Part shown: piece after piece, positions 8,757-19,826 of the stretch
How the letters are laid out: each line of letters begins with the position of its first letter
Position numbering within the stretch: position 1 is the first letter of the stretch
From: Onthophagus taurus
Lineage: Eukaryota; Arthropoda; Insecta; Coleoptera; Scarabaeidae
Reading direction: 5' to 3'
Length of the DNA stretch: 64,000 bases
Assembly: GCF_036711975.1 (NCBI RefSeq)
Contig: NC_091976.1
Location: 434,001 to 498,000 of the forward strand
The notes under the pieces: model-generated
The model's database searches: none
Told to the model about the DNA's origin: nothing
Seen by the model: the letters and a program-made list of their open reading frames with translations, nothing else
Translations under genes and position numbers: made by a program

Positions 8757-11027
8757 TCAATCTTCATCTATCGGTAACGGACAAACTTTTGCAACGGCAC
8801 GTTTTACCATGCCGCTTCTTGTCCGTACTAACACTACGCGCACTATATGGTCCTGGCCGGGATATAGTTCTTCTACACGGCCTAAACGCCATTGTAGTGG
8901 AGGTATGTTTTGCTCTTTCAACAAAACCATGGTACCAATCTGGACGTCATGATTATTGCGCGTCCATTTTGAACGTTGTTGTAAGGTATGTAGGTATTCA
9001 TGATTCCAAACACGCCAAAATCTTTGCAACAATTGTTGCTGTTGTTTAAAATTGTTTAAACGGTTGGTTGGTACGTCGACAACGTTCTCTTGAGGTACTG
9101 CTTGTAGTGGTTGTCCAATTAAAAAATGTCCAGGTGTAAGCGGCTCCAAGTCCGTGGGGTCAGAGGATAAAGGTAATATTGGACGGGAGTTTAGGATTGC
9201 TTCAATTTGAGTAAGCAACGTATAAAATTGTTCAAAATTTAATTTAGTTTCACCTAAAACTCTCTTAATATGGAATTTAAAAGATTTCACTGCCGATTCC
9301 CAAAGACCACCGAAATGCGGAGACCTTGGTGGGATAAAGTGCCATGTTATCTGATTGTCAACAAAGTATGAATAATAATTTTCATCCTTAGCTGTCTCTT
9401 TAATAAGGTTATATAAGTTCATTAAATCATTATTAGCGCCAACGAAATTGGTTCCATTATCTGAATAAACAGTCCTGCAAAGTCCTCTGCGCGATACAAA
9501 ACGTTTAAAGGCGTTCATGAAAGCTTCTGAGGTCAGTTGTGTTACCAGTTCCAAATGTACAGCTTTTGTAGCCAAGCAGACAAATATACATAAATAAGCC
9601 TTAAGTTCCACACGACTTCTACTCTTACTATCTTTTATTAAATATGGACCTGCATAATCTAAACCGATTGCTGCAAATGGTCGTGTACGTGTTACTCTGA
9701 AATCTGATAAATCACCCATCAATTGATCAACATTTAACGGTTTGACTCTGAAGCAAGTTGTACAATTTCTCAAATATCTACGTACGGTATTTCTACCATC
9801 CAGTGGCCAAAATTTACTTCTAATACGGGATAAAACGAATTGTGGACCAGCGTGTAAGTATTTATGATGATAATACTTAACAATTAATTTGACAAAATGA
9901 TGTTTTGCAGGTAAAACTATTGGAAACTTCTCATCATAAGATAATTCGGAGTGCCTTAAACGTCCTCCTATACGAATTAACTTATTGTTATCTAAAAATT
10001 GATTTAAGCATACTAATTTATTTTGTTTATGAACCATTTTTCCTTGTTGCAAAAGAGATATTTCTTGTATAAAAGATTGGTTTTGCACAATTTTGCATAG
10101 TTTTATTGTAGCATTATTTAGTTCTTCCAAAGAAAGTAAACCGCTTAATTTAGTTTCTGATCTTATGTTGTTTACAAAACGAAGTAGGTATGCCATAACA
10201 TGTTGTAATTTTAAAAATGTTGAATAGCGGGTACATATATCGAAGTCATTCACTATCAAATATGAAAAATTAATATTTTGCTTTCGAGTTTCAGGTACGT
10301 CGTCTATCGTTACCGTGTGGTTCTGGGGCCAATGCGTTTCTTCTAATGTTATCCATTCGGGACCTTTCCACCAACATTCCTTATTTTGCAATTCGTCGGG
10401 ATTAAGACCGCGTGAAACAAAGTCTGCTGGATTATCAGCTGTTGGAACATGTTTCCACATTTCGCGCTCTGTCAATCTTTGTATCTCCGCGACGCGATTA
10501 GCCACAAAAATTTTCCATTTATGCGATTCAGAATTCAGCCACGAAAGAACAATGCTTGAATCTGTCCAATAATAAACATTTTTTATTTGTATTTTTTCAT
10601 TTGTTAACATTATTGATTTAATTTTTGTCATCAATTGAGCAAGCAAAAATGCTCCGCATAATTCCAATCGAGCTATCGATATTTGTTTAATAGGTGCGAC
10701 TCGGGATTTTGAACAAATCAAATGAGATGATTTTTCGCCATTATCATTGCTCGAACAAACGTAAATGCATGCACCGTAAGCGACCTGCGAAGCATCGGAA
10801 AATCCATGTAATGTAATTGACACTACCTTTGCTACAATAACCGGTCTTGGTATTGCTATTTTGCTTATCATTTTGATGCTTTTAATAAAATTTGACCATT
10901 TTTGTTTTAAACAGTCCGGAATTTCATCATCCCAATCGCTTTGTAATTGCCACAATTCTTGTAAAATTAGCTTAGCTTTCACAATACATGGATTAATGAG
11001 ACCCAAAGGATCGAATATTCGCGCCAC
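8757..11027 (-). CDS. BEL-2 pol: RNase H and integrase (756-residue open stretch)
   Basis: This is the C-terminal two-thirds of pol. Near the N-terminus, ARIFDPLGLI is the conserved link after the reverse transcriptase. RNase H follows (LHGFSDASQVAYGACIYV, then YYWTDSSIVLSW). The integrase zinc region has HH..C..C (YYHHKYLHAGP to CTTCFR). Its catalytic core shows IGLDYAGPY, YSDNGTNFVG and PHFGGLWESAV, so the D, D and E residues are all present. A DUF5641-like tail (QRFWRVWNHEYLHTLQQRSK) closes it. The N-terminus is in a different frame from the upstream reverse transcriptase, so the open frame starts mid-protein and has no start codon of its own. Confidence 0.9.
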   Translation of the reverse strand: MARIFDPLGLINPCIVKAKLILQELWQLQSDWDDEIPDCLKQKWSNFIKSIKMISKIAIPRPVIVAKVVSITLHGFSDASQVAYGACIYVCSSNDNGEKSSHLICSKSRVAPIKQISIARLELCGAFLLAQLMTKIKSIMLTNEKIQIKNVYYWTDSSIVLSWLNSESHKWKIFVANRVAEIQRLTEREMWKHVPTADNPADFVSRGLNPDELQNKECWWKGPEWITLEETHWPQNHTVTIDDVPETRKQNINFSYLIVNDFDICTRYSTFLKLQHVMAYLLRFVNNIRSETKLSGLLSLEELNNATIKLCKIVQNQSFIQEISLLQQGKMVHKQNKLVCLNQFLDNNKLIRIGGRLRHSELSYDEKFPIVLPAKHHFVKLIVKYYHHKYLHAGPQFVLSRIRSKFWPLDGRNTVRRYLRNCTTCFRVKPLNVDQLMGDLSDFRVTRTRPFAAIGLDYAGPYLIKDSKSRSRVELKAYLCIFVCLATKAVHLELVTQLTSEAFMNAFKRFVSRRGLCRTVYSDNGTNFVGANNDLMNLYNLIKETAKDENYYSYFVDNQITWHFIPPRSPHFGGLWESAVKSFKFHIKRVLGETKLNFEQFYTLLTQIEAILNSRPILPLSSDPTDLEPLTPGHFLIGQPLQAVPQENVVDVPTNRLNNFKQQQQLLQRFWRVWNHEYLHTLQQRSKWTRNNHDVQIGTMVLLKEQNIPPLQWRLGRVEELYPGQDHIVRVVLVRTRSGMVKRAVAKVCPLPIDED

Positions 11028-11953
11028 CTGTGATAATATAACCCGTTTGGTAATTTTGTCATTTTTAATTTCAAAATCGGTACTGTAATGTGAATCTGAA
11101 ATTTGTCTAGCTGGTTGTTCTCATTGTGTAGAACCCTGCTATCGTTCGATTGCCATTTTCTTAATTTAAAGCCCGATTTCGCCAATATACTAGCAAGTTC
11201 ATCTTTAATTTTCAATGCTTCTTGCCAATCATCAGAACCAGTTATCAAATCATCCATGTAAAAATCTCGTAATATGATGTTAGAAGCTACTGCGTTAGAA
11301 TTTCTACAATTCAAGCCAACCTGATGTAAAACACGTGTTGCTAAAAATGATGCACTAGATGTGCCGTAAGTAACTGTGTTCAAACGATACGGCTTTATTT
11401 CATCATTAGGGTCGTATCGCCATAATATTCTTTGAAAATCTCTTTGTGTTTTATGAATAAGGATCATTCTGTACATCTTTTCTGCGTCTGCGGTTATCAC
11501 TATCGGGTGCATTCTCATTCTAACAACTATATCGAACAAATCACTCTGGATTTTTGGGCCAACCTTTAAAACGTCATTCAAACTTAAGCCTGATGTCGTC
11601 TTCGCTGAAGCATCAAATACCACTCTTACTTTAGTAGTGCTACTCGTTTGTTTTATCACAGCATGGTGAGGCAAATAAATTACAATGTCATTATCACACT
11701 TATCGAAAGAAGTAAGAGTCATGTGGCCTAAATCCTCATATTCTTTTAAGAAATTATTATACTCCTGCCGTAAATTTGAATTTTTTGCTAGTTTTCTTTC
11801 TATCGAAATTAGTCTGTTTTTTGCTATATCAAAAGAATCTCCTAATGATATGTGATTATCTCGTAAAGGCAATTTAACTGTAAATTGTCCGGTTTCGTCA
11901 CGTTCAAACTCTTCGCGAAAATTCAATTCACATTCCATTTCCTCTTTTGACAA
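10979..11953 (-). pseudogene. BEL-2 pol: reverse transcriptase segment
   Basis: This minus-strand open stretch contains the peptidase A17 / BEL reverse transcriptase core: LPHHAVIKQTSSTTKVRVVF, then DAEKMYRMI, then the catalytic FYMDDLITGS box near 11250. It is out of frame with the protease segment upstream (break near 11985) and with the RNase H segment downstream (break near 11030-11100). BEL elements usually encode a single Gag-Pol frame, so these are most likely inactivating indels. Confidence 0.85.
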
Positions 11954-11978
11954 TTTTGAGTTTGCAATTTCAATATTT

Positions 11979-12590
11979 TCAATTTCCCAAAAACGTTTCG
12001 ATCTGCTTGTGTAAATTGTCGGTTGCCAAAAAACATCTTGTTTCGTTTTTCTGTTTTATTTTTCCTAACATGGGTCCGGCAACTATCCAACCTAACCTTG
12101 TATTTTGTAATATAGGACCGTGCTTTCCGAACTTTAGCTGATCTGGTTTCATTAAGTCGTAAAATATTTCGCATCCCAATAAAACATCAATTTCGTTTGT
12201 TTCGTTGTAACTGGGATCAGCTAATTTTAAATCACTAGGAATTCTAAGATTCGATGTATCGAACGAAGCTTGTGGTAAGCTACCAGTAATGTTGTCGATA
12301 ACAAGAAATTCCAATTTGTTTTGATAGGAACAGTCTGCTGATTTAATAATTGCCTCTGTTTTACAAGTTATGTTGCAAATGCTTTGGCTAATACCGGAAA
12401 CAGGTGCAGCTATATCTTTTCCCGTTAACTGCAATTTATCGAACAGAAATTTGGTGCAAAAATTTGATTGACTGCCCGAATCCAGCAACGCACGACATTT
12501 AACGAATTCTCCGTGCTTATTGTAAACATTAATAATAGCAGTTGGCAAAATTATTTGTCTTGTTTTAGGAATATAACTTTGTGATGTCAT
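11979..12590 (-). pseudogene. BEL-2 aspartic protease segment
   Basis: It carries the retropepsin-like DUF1758 signature CRALLDSGSQSNFCT near its start and a conserved EIDVLLGCEIFYDL region, then LGWIVAGP. The frame shifts before the reverse transcriptase. It belongs to the same polyprotein as its neighbours. Confidence 0.85.
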
Positions 12591-12890
12591 AGTGATTGGC
12601 GGTTTCTCATCGTTTTCTTGTTCGTCGTCGCTCCAACGACTTTGTTTGGTATCGTGATCAATTTTTGATATTTCGCTTCGACTAACGTGTGCTTTAATAT
12701 TAGTAGCTTGTCTTTGACGTAAATGAAAATTTTTGTCATGTAAAATAGTATTATGACGTTTCTGACAAATTTGACAACTTTTGCTGTTGCATTTATTAGG
12801 AGTATGACCGGATTTTAGGCAATTTGTGCATATGTTATTCTTTTTTAGTTCGTTGTAACGTTCGTTAATAGGTAATTTTAATAATTTTTC
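12591..12890 (-). pseudogene. BEL-2 zinc-knuckle region between Gag and protease
   Basis: In the protease reading frame the minus strand encodes a cysteine/histidine cluster, CTNCLKSGHTPNKC followed by CQICQKRHNTILH, typical of BEL nucleocapsid. The preceding Gag frame ends at 12878 after a first CTFCKNNDHSN knuckle. A single frame break near 12885 therefore separates the two. Confidence 0.75.
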
Positions 12891-13876
12891 GCATTTGAAT
12901 GATCATTGTTTTTGCAAAAAGTGCAAGACAAAAAGGCTGTTTTTTCGTTATTTGAAGTAATATGCATTGATACCTTTTCGTTTGTACGTTCATTGAATTT
13001 ATTTGCAAGTTTACCGTCTAATGATTCAAGAAGTTGGCATTTTTCTTTTAAAACTTTTAAAAATTGATCCAATTTCGGCGTGGTAATGTTTTTTGAATGA
13101 GTTTCCCATTCCCGTTGTGTTTGCTTATCTAATTTTATTGATACAATATGTATTAAAAGTGTATCCCAATGTTGTACTGGCTCACCTAATGTTTGTAAAG
13201 AACGAAAATCTTTTAGAAAATTGTCGATAAGTTTTCTTAAGTTAACGTGCGACTCTCGGGTCAGTGGTTGTAGCTCAAAAATGTTTTTTACGTGATTCCG
13301 TATCAAAACCTTTTTATTTTCATATCTTTCGCGTAATAGCTCAATAGCTACGTCATAATTTGCTTCTGATATTTCGAGTGAATTTATAATTCGTAAAGCG
13401 TCATCTTTCAAGCAAGATTGTAAATAATAAAATTTCTGAATTTTATTTAACCTTGCATTGTCATGTACGAGCGATTTGTACAATTCGAAAAATCTCAACC
13501 ATTCTTCGTATGATCCTTTAAATTGAGGAAGATTCAAAGATGGTAAATTAGCCGAAAATTGTGAATAAGTATCGACGATTGTTGTCTTGTTGACTGATTT
13601 ATTTAATTCGGTAATTTCTTCAGCGCGAGAAATAACCTCAAAGTATTTATTTTCAAACGTTTCGCGTTCCGTTGATTGACTTTGTTCGTCACCTTTTTCG
13701 TTTTCTTCGATTTCCGTTTGTATGTTATCAAATTCGTCCCATAATTTTTCTAATCGTTTTAATCGTGTTTTTAATTCCGCGATGTTTTTATTACTCAATT
13801 GTACTTCGTCTACGAACGAACCGAATCGTGTAACTTGTGATTTTATTACGGCGCGCTTCTTTACTAATTGTTCCAT
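12878..13876 (-). CDS. BEL-2 Gag (DUF1759-type), N-terminal 332 residues
   Basis: It begins MEQLVKKRAVIKSQ, followed by a coiled-coil-prone N-terminal region of about 100 residues. The DUF1759 capsid-like core follows (LPQFKGSYEEWLRFFELYKSLVHD, shown here in part only, then KIQKFYYLQSCLKDDA). The first ATG after the LTR and primer site is used. The frame ends at a stop that looks like the result of an indel. Confidence 0.85.
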   Translation of the reverse strand: MEQLVKKRAVIKSQVTRFGSFVDEVQLSNKNIAELKTRLKRLEKLWDEFDNIQTEIEENEKGDEQSQSTERETFENKYFEVISRAEEITELNKSVNKTTIVDTYSQFSANLPSLNLPQFKGSYEEWLRFFELYKSLVHDNARLNKIQKFYYLQSCLKDDALRIINSLEISEANYDVAIELLRERYENKKVLIRNHVKNIFELQPLTRESHVNLRKLIDNFLKDFRSLQTLGEPVQHWDTLLIHIVSIKLDKQTQREWETHSKNITTPKLDQFLKVLKEKCQLLESLDGKLANKFNERTNEKVSMHITSNNEKTAFLSCTFCKNNDHSNAKNY

Positions 13877-14069
13877 CGCATCGATTTGTACTCGTGAAAG
13901 GGATTAAAAGGATGGACCAAATATAAAGGACACGAACCTGTATTGCATTGTTTAATATTAGCGTCTGGTGCCTTCCCATCCAGCGTAATGACGTCACCAA
14001 CAAAGAGCGACGAAACTTGTTGGCTGATGTAACCTAACCACAATGTTGAAATCACTTAATTTTCGATAA

Positions 14070-14323
14070 TCTTCGCTCGAAGGACCAAATGTTGTGTTCT
14101 GTATGCTATTTATTTTGAAATGAACTGTATTTCTTTAATTTCTTGTTTTTAATTAAGTGACATTTGCAGATTTAGGTTTTTGTCTAAAGGATAACTAAAA
14201 CGCACCTAACACCTTTTCTCATTCGACAGGAAGTGGCCATTTTTTATTTCGCTGCCAACTTACAACTTAAAAATAACCAAATATTACTCTAAGTCAAAAA
14301 AAACAAAAACACCAGACAAAACA
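14070..14323 (-). repeat. BEL-2 5' LTR and primer-binding site
   Basis: The 234-base LTR occupies 14090-14323. On the minus strand, two bases after its CA end, comes TGGTCCTTCGAGCGAAG. Sequences starting TGG at this place serve as the tRNA primer-binding site, and a very similar TGGTCCTTCGA follows the 5' LTR of BEL-1 and BEL-3. Confidence 0.9.
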
Positions 14324-16887
14324 ACGGTGGTAAGTTCAAAGCTTTGAAATATCTTCAGTAGCGTCTTCACGCCAAACAATGCGTTGAAATGGTAAATCGT
14401 TATTATGAACTTTAATCTGCCGGTACATCTTTTCGAGATCGCAAGCAAAACCACTCGGTGTCGTCTCCATCGCGTCAAAACATCTATCAATTCGCTTTGT
14501 AGTTTGGGTCCTGTATAAAGACAGTCATTAAGCGAGACTCCCGTCGAAGTTAGCTGCGACCCGTTAAAAACCACCCGCAATCGCGTAGTAGAGCTTGTCT
14601 CACGAACAACTCCATGATGAGGCAAATAATAATTTGGAGAGCTCAAAGTTACTGGAACTTGACGCATGTGTCCCAGTGAAAGATATTCACGCATAAAATT
14701 GCTATACTCTATACGAAGCTGTTCGTTTCTCGCGAATCTTAATTCTAACCTTTGAAAAGATCCAACAGCGACCGAATAGGAGTTTCCGAGTTTATTTGGT
14801 GACTCGCGAAATGGCAACCGAACCACAAATCGACCGTCAGAATCCCGTTGATAGGTTCGATTGAAATGTTCTTCGCACTCGCGTTCGTCCGATGAAAGAC
14901 GCGAAACATTAAGAGTGTCATCCTCCTGTTTCCAGAAGCGTTGCATGATATCAAGGAACTCAAGATCGATAGAACACTGAAAACAGTATGCACCGACATG
15001 AGAAGAAGGTTGATTAGACAACGCGCCGGAAAGTACCCAGCCCAGAGCCGTTTGTTGAGCAATCAAAAGACCATCGGTACTCTTTCTAACTCCACTTTGT
15101 ATTATTTTGGAATAAAAACGCACTCCGAGTATCAAGTCAATTTTTCTGTCCGAAGTAAATTCTGGGTCAGCTAAGGGAAGGTCGCTTAGCTCGGACGGCA
15201 ACCGATCGGTGCACTTTTGAGGCACATAAGACGTTAACTTCGGTATAATTAATGTTTCTTCTTCAAAAGAGATAAATGGATTTAGACGCGAAAATAGCTG
15301 CATCGACACGATGCCATTAGAAACGCACGTACGTTTTGATCCAATCCCGGTGATCGAAATACTCGCGGAACGCCGTTGCAGGTGAAGCCGTTGCACTAGA
15401 GTTTCACCAATAAAAGACACCTCCGAACCTTGATCGATCAACGCACGAACGATAATCGAATCACCACGGGGTGATACGATTCGAACCAATGCTGTTGCGA
15501 GAAGCACTGGAATGTGATGATGATGAGAGTGAACGAAATGACTTGACGGTTGATTTGTTGGTACATTTGATTTTGACGCAGCATCTTTAGAATGAAGCAT
15601 ACGTGTCTCTGGGGGAGCTTCATGAGGAGTTGAATGATGAGGTTTATTGCAGAAACGACATCGTTTAGAAACGCGACATTTTTTGAACATGTGTGGTCCA
15701 AGACAATTAAAGCAAAGTCCTTTAGAAGTTACGAAGTCAAGTCGTTGTGTTGGTTTCCGTGAGAGATAATCATGACAAGCCGAAATGTAATGAGAAGCAC
15801 CGCATAGCGAACAACCCGAACCGGTAGCCGAAGCATTGTGTACTTTGAAATTAACACTTTTAGGGAATGTTTGGGAAAATTTTTTACCATTTCCAGGTAA
15901 CTTTTCAATAGCTTCAAGAGTGTAGATGCGGTGAACGAGAAGTTCCTCCAATTCGTCGAAGGTTGAAGGATCTCGGTAGCTACTAATTGATTTTTCCCAA
16001 TCCTTGGCCGTCTCTGTGTCAAGTTTACGTACAAGCAAATATACTAAAATATTATCCCAAGATTTTATAGGACATCCCAAAGATTCTAATGCTCCTAAAG
16101 CCTCTTTAACTTCCCCGAGAAGTCTCCTCAATTCGGAAGCTGATTCAGATTTAATCGAACGTGCTGACAACAGTAAGGTCAATTGGGCATCCACCATAAC
16201 TCGACGATTTTCATATCGTTCGATCAGCAATGTCCACGCACGTTGAAAGTTGTCATTCGTTACCAACAAATTTTTTAATAATTGTGATGGTTCGTTAACA
16301 AGGCTCATTTTCAAATAATGAAATTTTTCAACATTAGAAATTCCAGCGTTTGAATAAATCATTGAGGAAAATAAGTCATAAAATTGGGGCCAGTTATTGT
16401 AGTTACCGTCGAAAGTAGGCAATTTTATTCGTGGTAATTGTCTTGAACACGAAAACGACGGTGTTGCCGTAGCAATCGGTGGAACCGGTTGTTGTATTGA
16501 GGGATCGACGATTGGTGGTGGAGCTGATTGCACGCACCTAACACTGCGAACCGATCCCGCTGAAAAAGATCCCTTAAACGACCGAATAGAATCAAGAAGA
16601 AATGCTCTAGATTCAATGTATGTCTCTTCACAAGCCGAAAATAAATCGTCCGAAAAATACACGGTATCAGCATATTCGACTTTATATTGAATTAACCGTT
16701 TATGAAAATTAAAAAATTCATTCCAAGTTGCTTCCAGTCGATCGAGACGACTTTGAAGATTATTTAATGTCCAATTATTTTTACCCATTTTTTTTTTATT
16801 TTCCACGACGCGAGAAATAGAGCCGTAAAAGTCATTTTGTTGCTCGAAAAGCGCATTCAATTCAGTTTTGGATTGGGTTTCAACCAT
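14324..16887 (-). CDS. BEL-1 Gag, zinc knuckles, protease and start of reverse transcriptase
   Basis: This is one long minus-strand frame starting MVETQSKTELNALFEQQ at 16887. A coiled-coil-prone N-terminus is followed by the DUF1759 core (LPRIKLPTFDGNYNNWPQF), then zinc knuckles (CSLCGASHYISAC, CFNCLGPHMFKKC, CRFCNKPHH). The protease signature is VRALIDQGSEVSFIGE. The start of the reverse transcriptase is LPHHGVVRETSSTTRLRVVF. The frame is lost near 14445 inside the reverse transcriptase, shortly before the BEL-2 insertion. The open frame's last residues run into BEL-2 LTR and are not part of this protein. Confidence 0.9.
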
Positions 16888-17039
16888 TTTAAGTAAAGTC
16901 TTGTTAAAAAAAAAACGAAAAAGAATAAGAAATTGCGCACTGAAAAATTAATCTTAAAATAAATCGAAATTGTTATTGAAACTGAACCGGTACAATTGCA
17001 CGCACCTCCACGAATTTATTTTCGAGTTTATTCGAGGAT

Positions 17040-17375
17040 CCGGCTCGAAGGACCAAATGTTTAAAATAATTCAAAAATTGAAAGTTTTATACTTATCGAA
17101 TTAAACGAAAATGTCCTCTTTTTTCACTCGAAACTCAACAAAACTTATAACTTGATGTATTCAATAAAACGACGAAATTCACGCTCTTTTCAAGACTTTT
17201 AATCGACTGACTGACTGACACGATACAGGTATTTTTACAAATATACAGGTTTTTGACAAGACGCACGCGTAACATGAATACAAAGACAACATACGAAAGA
17301 ACGAAATTATGAACGAAAAGAAAAATACGAATTGAAAACTAAAACTAAGTAATAAAAATTATAAGAATTCAAACA
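17040..17375 (-). repeat. BEL-1 5' LTR and primer-binding site
   Basis: The LTR is 17058-17375 (318 bases, TG..CA on the minus strand). The primer-binding site TGGTCCTTCGAGCCGG follows on the minus strand at about 17040-17055. The right flank, gtgcgataaatttg, resumes LINE-B exactly as at 37936 in copy C. Confidence 0.9.
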
Positions 17376-18268
17376 GTGCGATAAATTTGTATTTGAATAG
17401 CAATCTTTATTTATAAGTGCAACTGCTGCTAATATTTCTCCTCATTAAGTGAATTCACTTGCCTTTTGATTTAATTTTCTCCCAGTTTTATTCTTTTTAT
17501 CTTTTACTGCTTAAAATTAATATAAACTAGTCATTCCATAACGGTTTCGTAAATCTGCTGTTTTTCCTTAAATGTTATGCTCATTTTTAAGTGTTAATGA
17601 AAATAGGTCATTTGAATACACGATCGCTTCCAGCTCACTTTGCTGCCGTTAAAAATATTATACAAACAGAATCGTACGATATTTTCGCCATGTTGGAGAC
17701 ATGGATATTCATAACTACCGTCATTTGTTTGTTGGTCGCTCAGCCTCTGATCCTCCTGATCGGGGGTTCGGTGTTGGTATTTATCTAAAGTCTATTTACA
17801 ATTTGAATGTTATTTTTAGCGAAGTTTTTCCTTTCATAGAACATTTGTGGATTGAGGTGAGTAGAGGCGAATTTTTTCTGACGGTTGGTGTTGTATATAG
17901 ACCAAATGTTGATTTTTCTCAATTTTTAACTAGTTTTGAGGATGCCCTATCGCGTCTGGTTCTACGATCCGAGGGATTGGTGTGCTTCGGTGATTTCAAT
18001 ATTAATGCTTTTGGTATGACGGGAGCTTACAGTAGTCGATTACTACCGGCTATTGAGTTATACAATCTGACTCAAATTATTTCATCAGCAACTCGAGTTA
18101 CAGATACGTCAGCTACACTCATTGATTTCATTGATTGTCGATGTAGATGCACCCGTAAGCGATTCGGGGGTTATTCCGGTGCATGATATAGCTGACCATT
18201 CCTTAGTTTACGTGAACTTAAATTTATCAGGTGTGAAGGCATTGCCTAAAATATTACACTACAGGGAT
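17376..18268 (+). pseudogene. LINE-B ORF2 endonuclease domain, copy A (frameshifted)
   Basis: The start is ATG at 17597 (MKIGHLNTRSLPAHF), a typical AP-endonuclease opening with the Asn of HLNTRSL. LETW follows, then after a frameshift near 17700 come VGVVYRPN, the catalytic GDFN box, and, after another shift near 18130, IADHSLVYVNL with the conserved D-H-S. Frameshifts are shared with copy C, so they predate the duplication. Bases 18190-18367 continue the element beyond the point where copy C is replaced by Gypsy sequence. Confidence 0.85.
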
Positions 18269-18379
18269 TTTAATGGTTTCAGATTAGAATTGTTTTCAAG
18301 AGATTTAGTAGCAATACCCTGGCAAAATATTGTCAAACTTAACAATATTAACAAAATTGTTAAGAAATGATGAAATTTA

Positions 18380-19670
18380 CCTCTTAATAAGAACTTAAAT
18401 TTAAAATTTAAATTTAAATGCTATTCTGCTCAATCAAAAGAATTTTTTTATAATATGACTTAAAACTTCGCTCACTCAGCTGCTTGACTGATGCAGGAAT
18501 GCTATTCATAATAGTAGCTACATTATAAGAGTAAGATCTTTTAAAGATTTGTATATTATATTGTGCACGTCACTGCGATACCTGATTCTATTGGTTAAAT
18601 ATGGTGGACATTTATACATAATAATTCTGTGAAAGAGGCAAGCACAGTGGAGGATTCTACGACGCGTCATATTTAAGCAATTTGCCCAATTCAGAGTGTG
18701 TGATTTCCCGTCTTTTAATACCATATATAAACCTCAGACATGAGTTCTGCACTCTTTGTATACGCACTTTGGTTAAGTAAGCTCCTGTTACTGTACAATA
18801 ATTTAAGCGTCACGTAGGCTCTGTGAATTAGTGAAGAAACATGTCCACGGAATCGGAGTGCAGTATCAAGACGTATACCTAAATTGCAGCACTCGTCCGT
18901 AAAATTCAATTTAACACCACCCACTCCGATATTTAGAGACCCCTTGATCCTGTTCACCACACCACCACTCCCAAATACCATAACTGCTGATTTAGACGGA
19001 TTAATAATCAAACAATGATTTGAAGCTTCGTGGGCCAATTTGTCTCAATCAGAATTGATAGCTCTTTCAGCCTTGTCAATGTCATTCTCATTGAATGAGT
19101 AATAGACCTGAGTATCGTCAGCATACATGTGAGCAGTGCAATAGTCTAGTACTTTTGGTAAAGCAGCCGTATAAATTAGATAGAGCAGAGGGCCAAAAAT
19201 TGAATCCTGCGGCACGCCTGAGGACACCACTGTTGCTGAAGATTCCTTTCCATGAAGCTTAACAGTTTGTGACCGATTCAGGAGGTGACCACTAAAAAAC
19301 TTTATTGCTAAGAGAGTGGGGTAGTGAATGATATCAAAGGCCTTAGAGAAGTCCAAGAGAATCAGGATCGTGGCCCTTTTTGGTCAATTGCATGGAAAAT
19401 ATCATCCGTGACATCGAGAAGGGCTGTCGTACAACTGTGTCTTGAACGAAAACCAGACTGACGGACTGGTAGAATATTAAATTTATTTAGATGCTGGGTG
19501 AGTCTAGTAGCTACTACTTTTTCCAGAATCTTGGACAATATAGGCAAAATACTTATGGAGCGTAGATCTTAAGTTCCCGAGGGCTGGATGTTTTTGGAAT
19601 TGGCGTGACTTGAGCAATCTTCCAAAGGTCACGAACCACAGACAATTCAAGACAATAGTTCACAATATGA
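18380..19670 (-). pseudogene. Jockey-like LINE reverse transcriptase, opposite strand to LINE-B endonuclease
   Basis: Several minus-strand open pieces give a reverse transcriptase in order: MPILSKILEKVVATRLTQHL, then VRQSGFRSRHSC, LDFSKAFD, SGVPQDSIFGPLLY and the catalytic MYADDTQVYY. At least three frame breaks occur. Its 3' end (about 18380) abuts the 3' edge of the plus-strand endonuclease fragment. They may be the same family joined tail to tail by an inversion, but I cannot prove that the two halves belong together. Confidence 0.8.
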
Positions 19671-19676
19671 CATATA

Positions 19677-19826
19677 CCGGGTGTCCCTCAAAAGTGGCTC
19701 ACCCCCATATTTTTCTTTATTATTGGTGATATAAGAAAACCATTTGGAATGCAAAGTTAGGTCGCTAAAACGGATTATTACGACATGAAATCATTCTTTT
19801 TGTACTTTCGGTTTTTACTTTTAATA
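19677..19826. mobile_element. Terminal 150 bases of a TIR DNA transposon (mariner-like)
   Basis: After a TA, the sequence CCGGGTGTCCCTCAAAAGTG opens a stretch that reappears inverted at 50605-50763 at roughly 85-90% identity. That second copy is also bounded by TA on its outer side. The rest of this copy is cut off where duplication copy B begins. Confidence 0.65.

Larger units (their letters stand above)
8407..14323 (-). mobile_element. Inner BEL/Pao LTR retrotransposon (BEL-2), complete with target duplication
   Basis: It is 5917 bases, with 234-base LTRs at both ends, starting TG and ending CA. The flanking bases are ACGGT at 8402-8406 and ACGGT at 14324-14328, the 5-bp duplication expected for this superfamily. 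Removing the element and one repeat rejoins the BEL-1 reverse transcriptase. By eye the two LTRs differ at one base (gtgtcc versus gtggcc), so insertion was recent. The coding region nevertheless has at least three frame breaks. Confidence 0.95.
5553..17375 (-). mobile_element. Outer BEL/Pao LTR retrotransposon (BEL-1), containing inner BEL-2
   Basis: Gag-pol lies on the minus strand between LTRs at 5553-5806 and 17058-17375. Without the inner element it is about 5.9 kb. It is decayed, with several frameshifts in pol and a deletion near the integrase end. The left LTR lacks the 57 or so outermost bases found in the right one. Compared with copy C, about 90 bases of LINE-B sequence (37841-37935) are missing at the insertion point. 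The usual 5-bp target duplication is absent. This points to a deletion across the left junction after insertion. Confidence 0.9.

Noticed and set aside
17591-17788. Frame reading into a membrane-like hydrophobic end
   Set aside because: The hydrophobic tail arises after a frameshift in the LINE-B endonuclease and is not a membrane protein.
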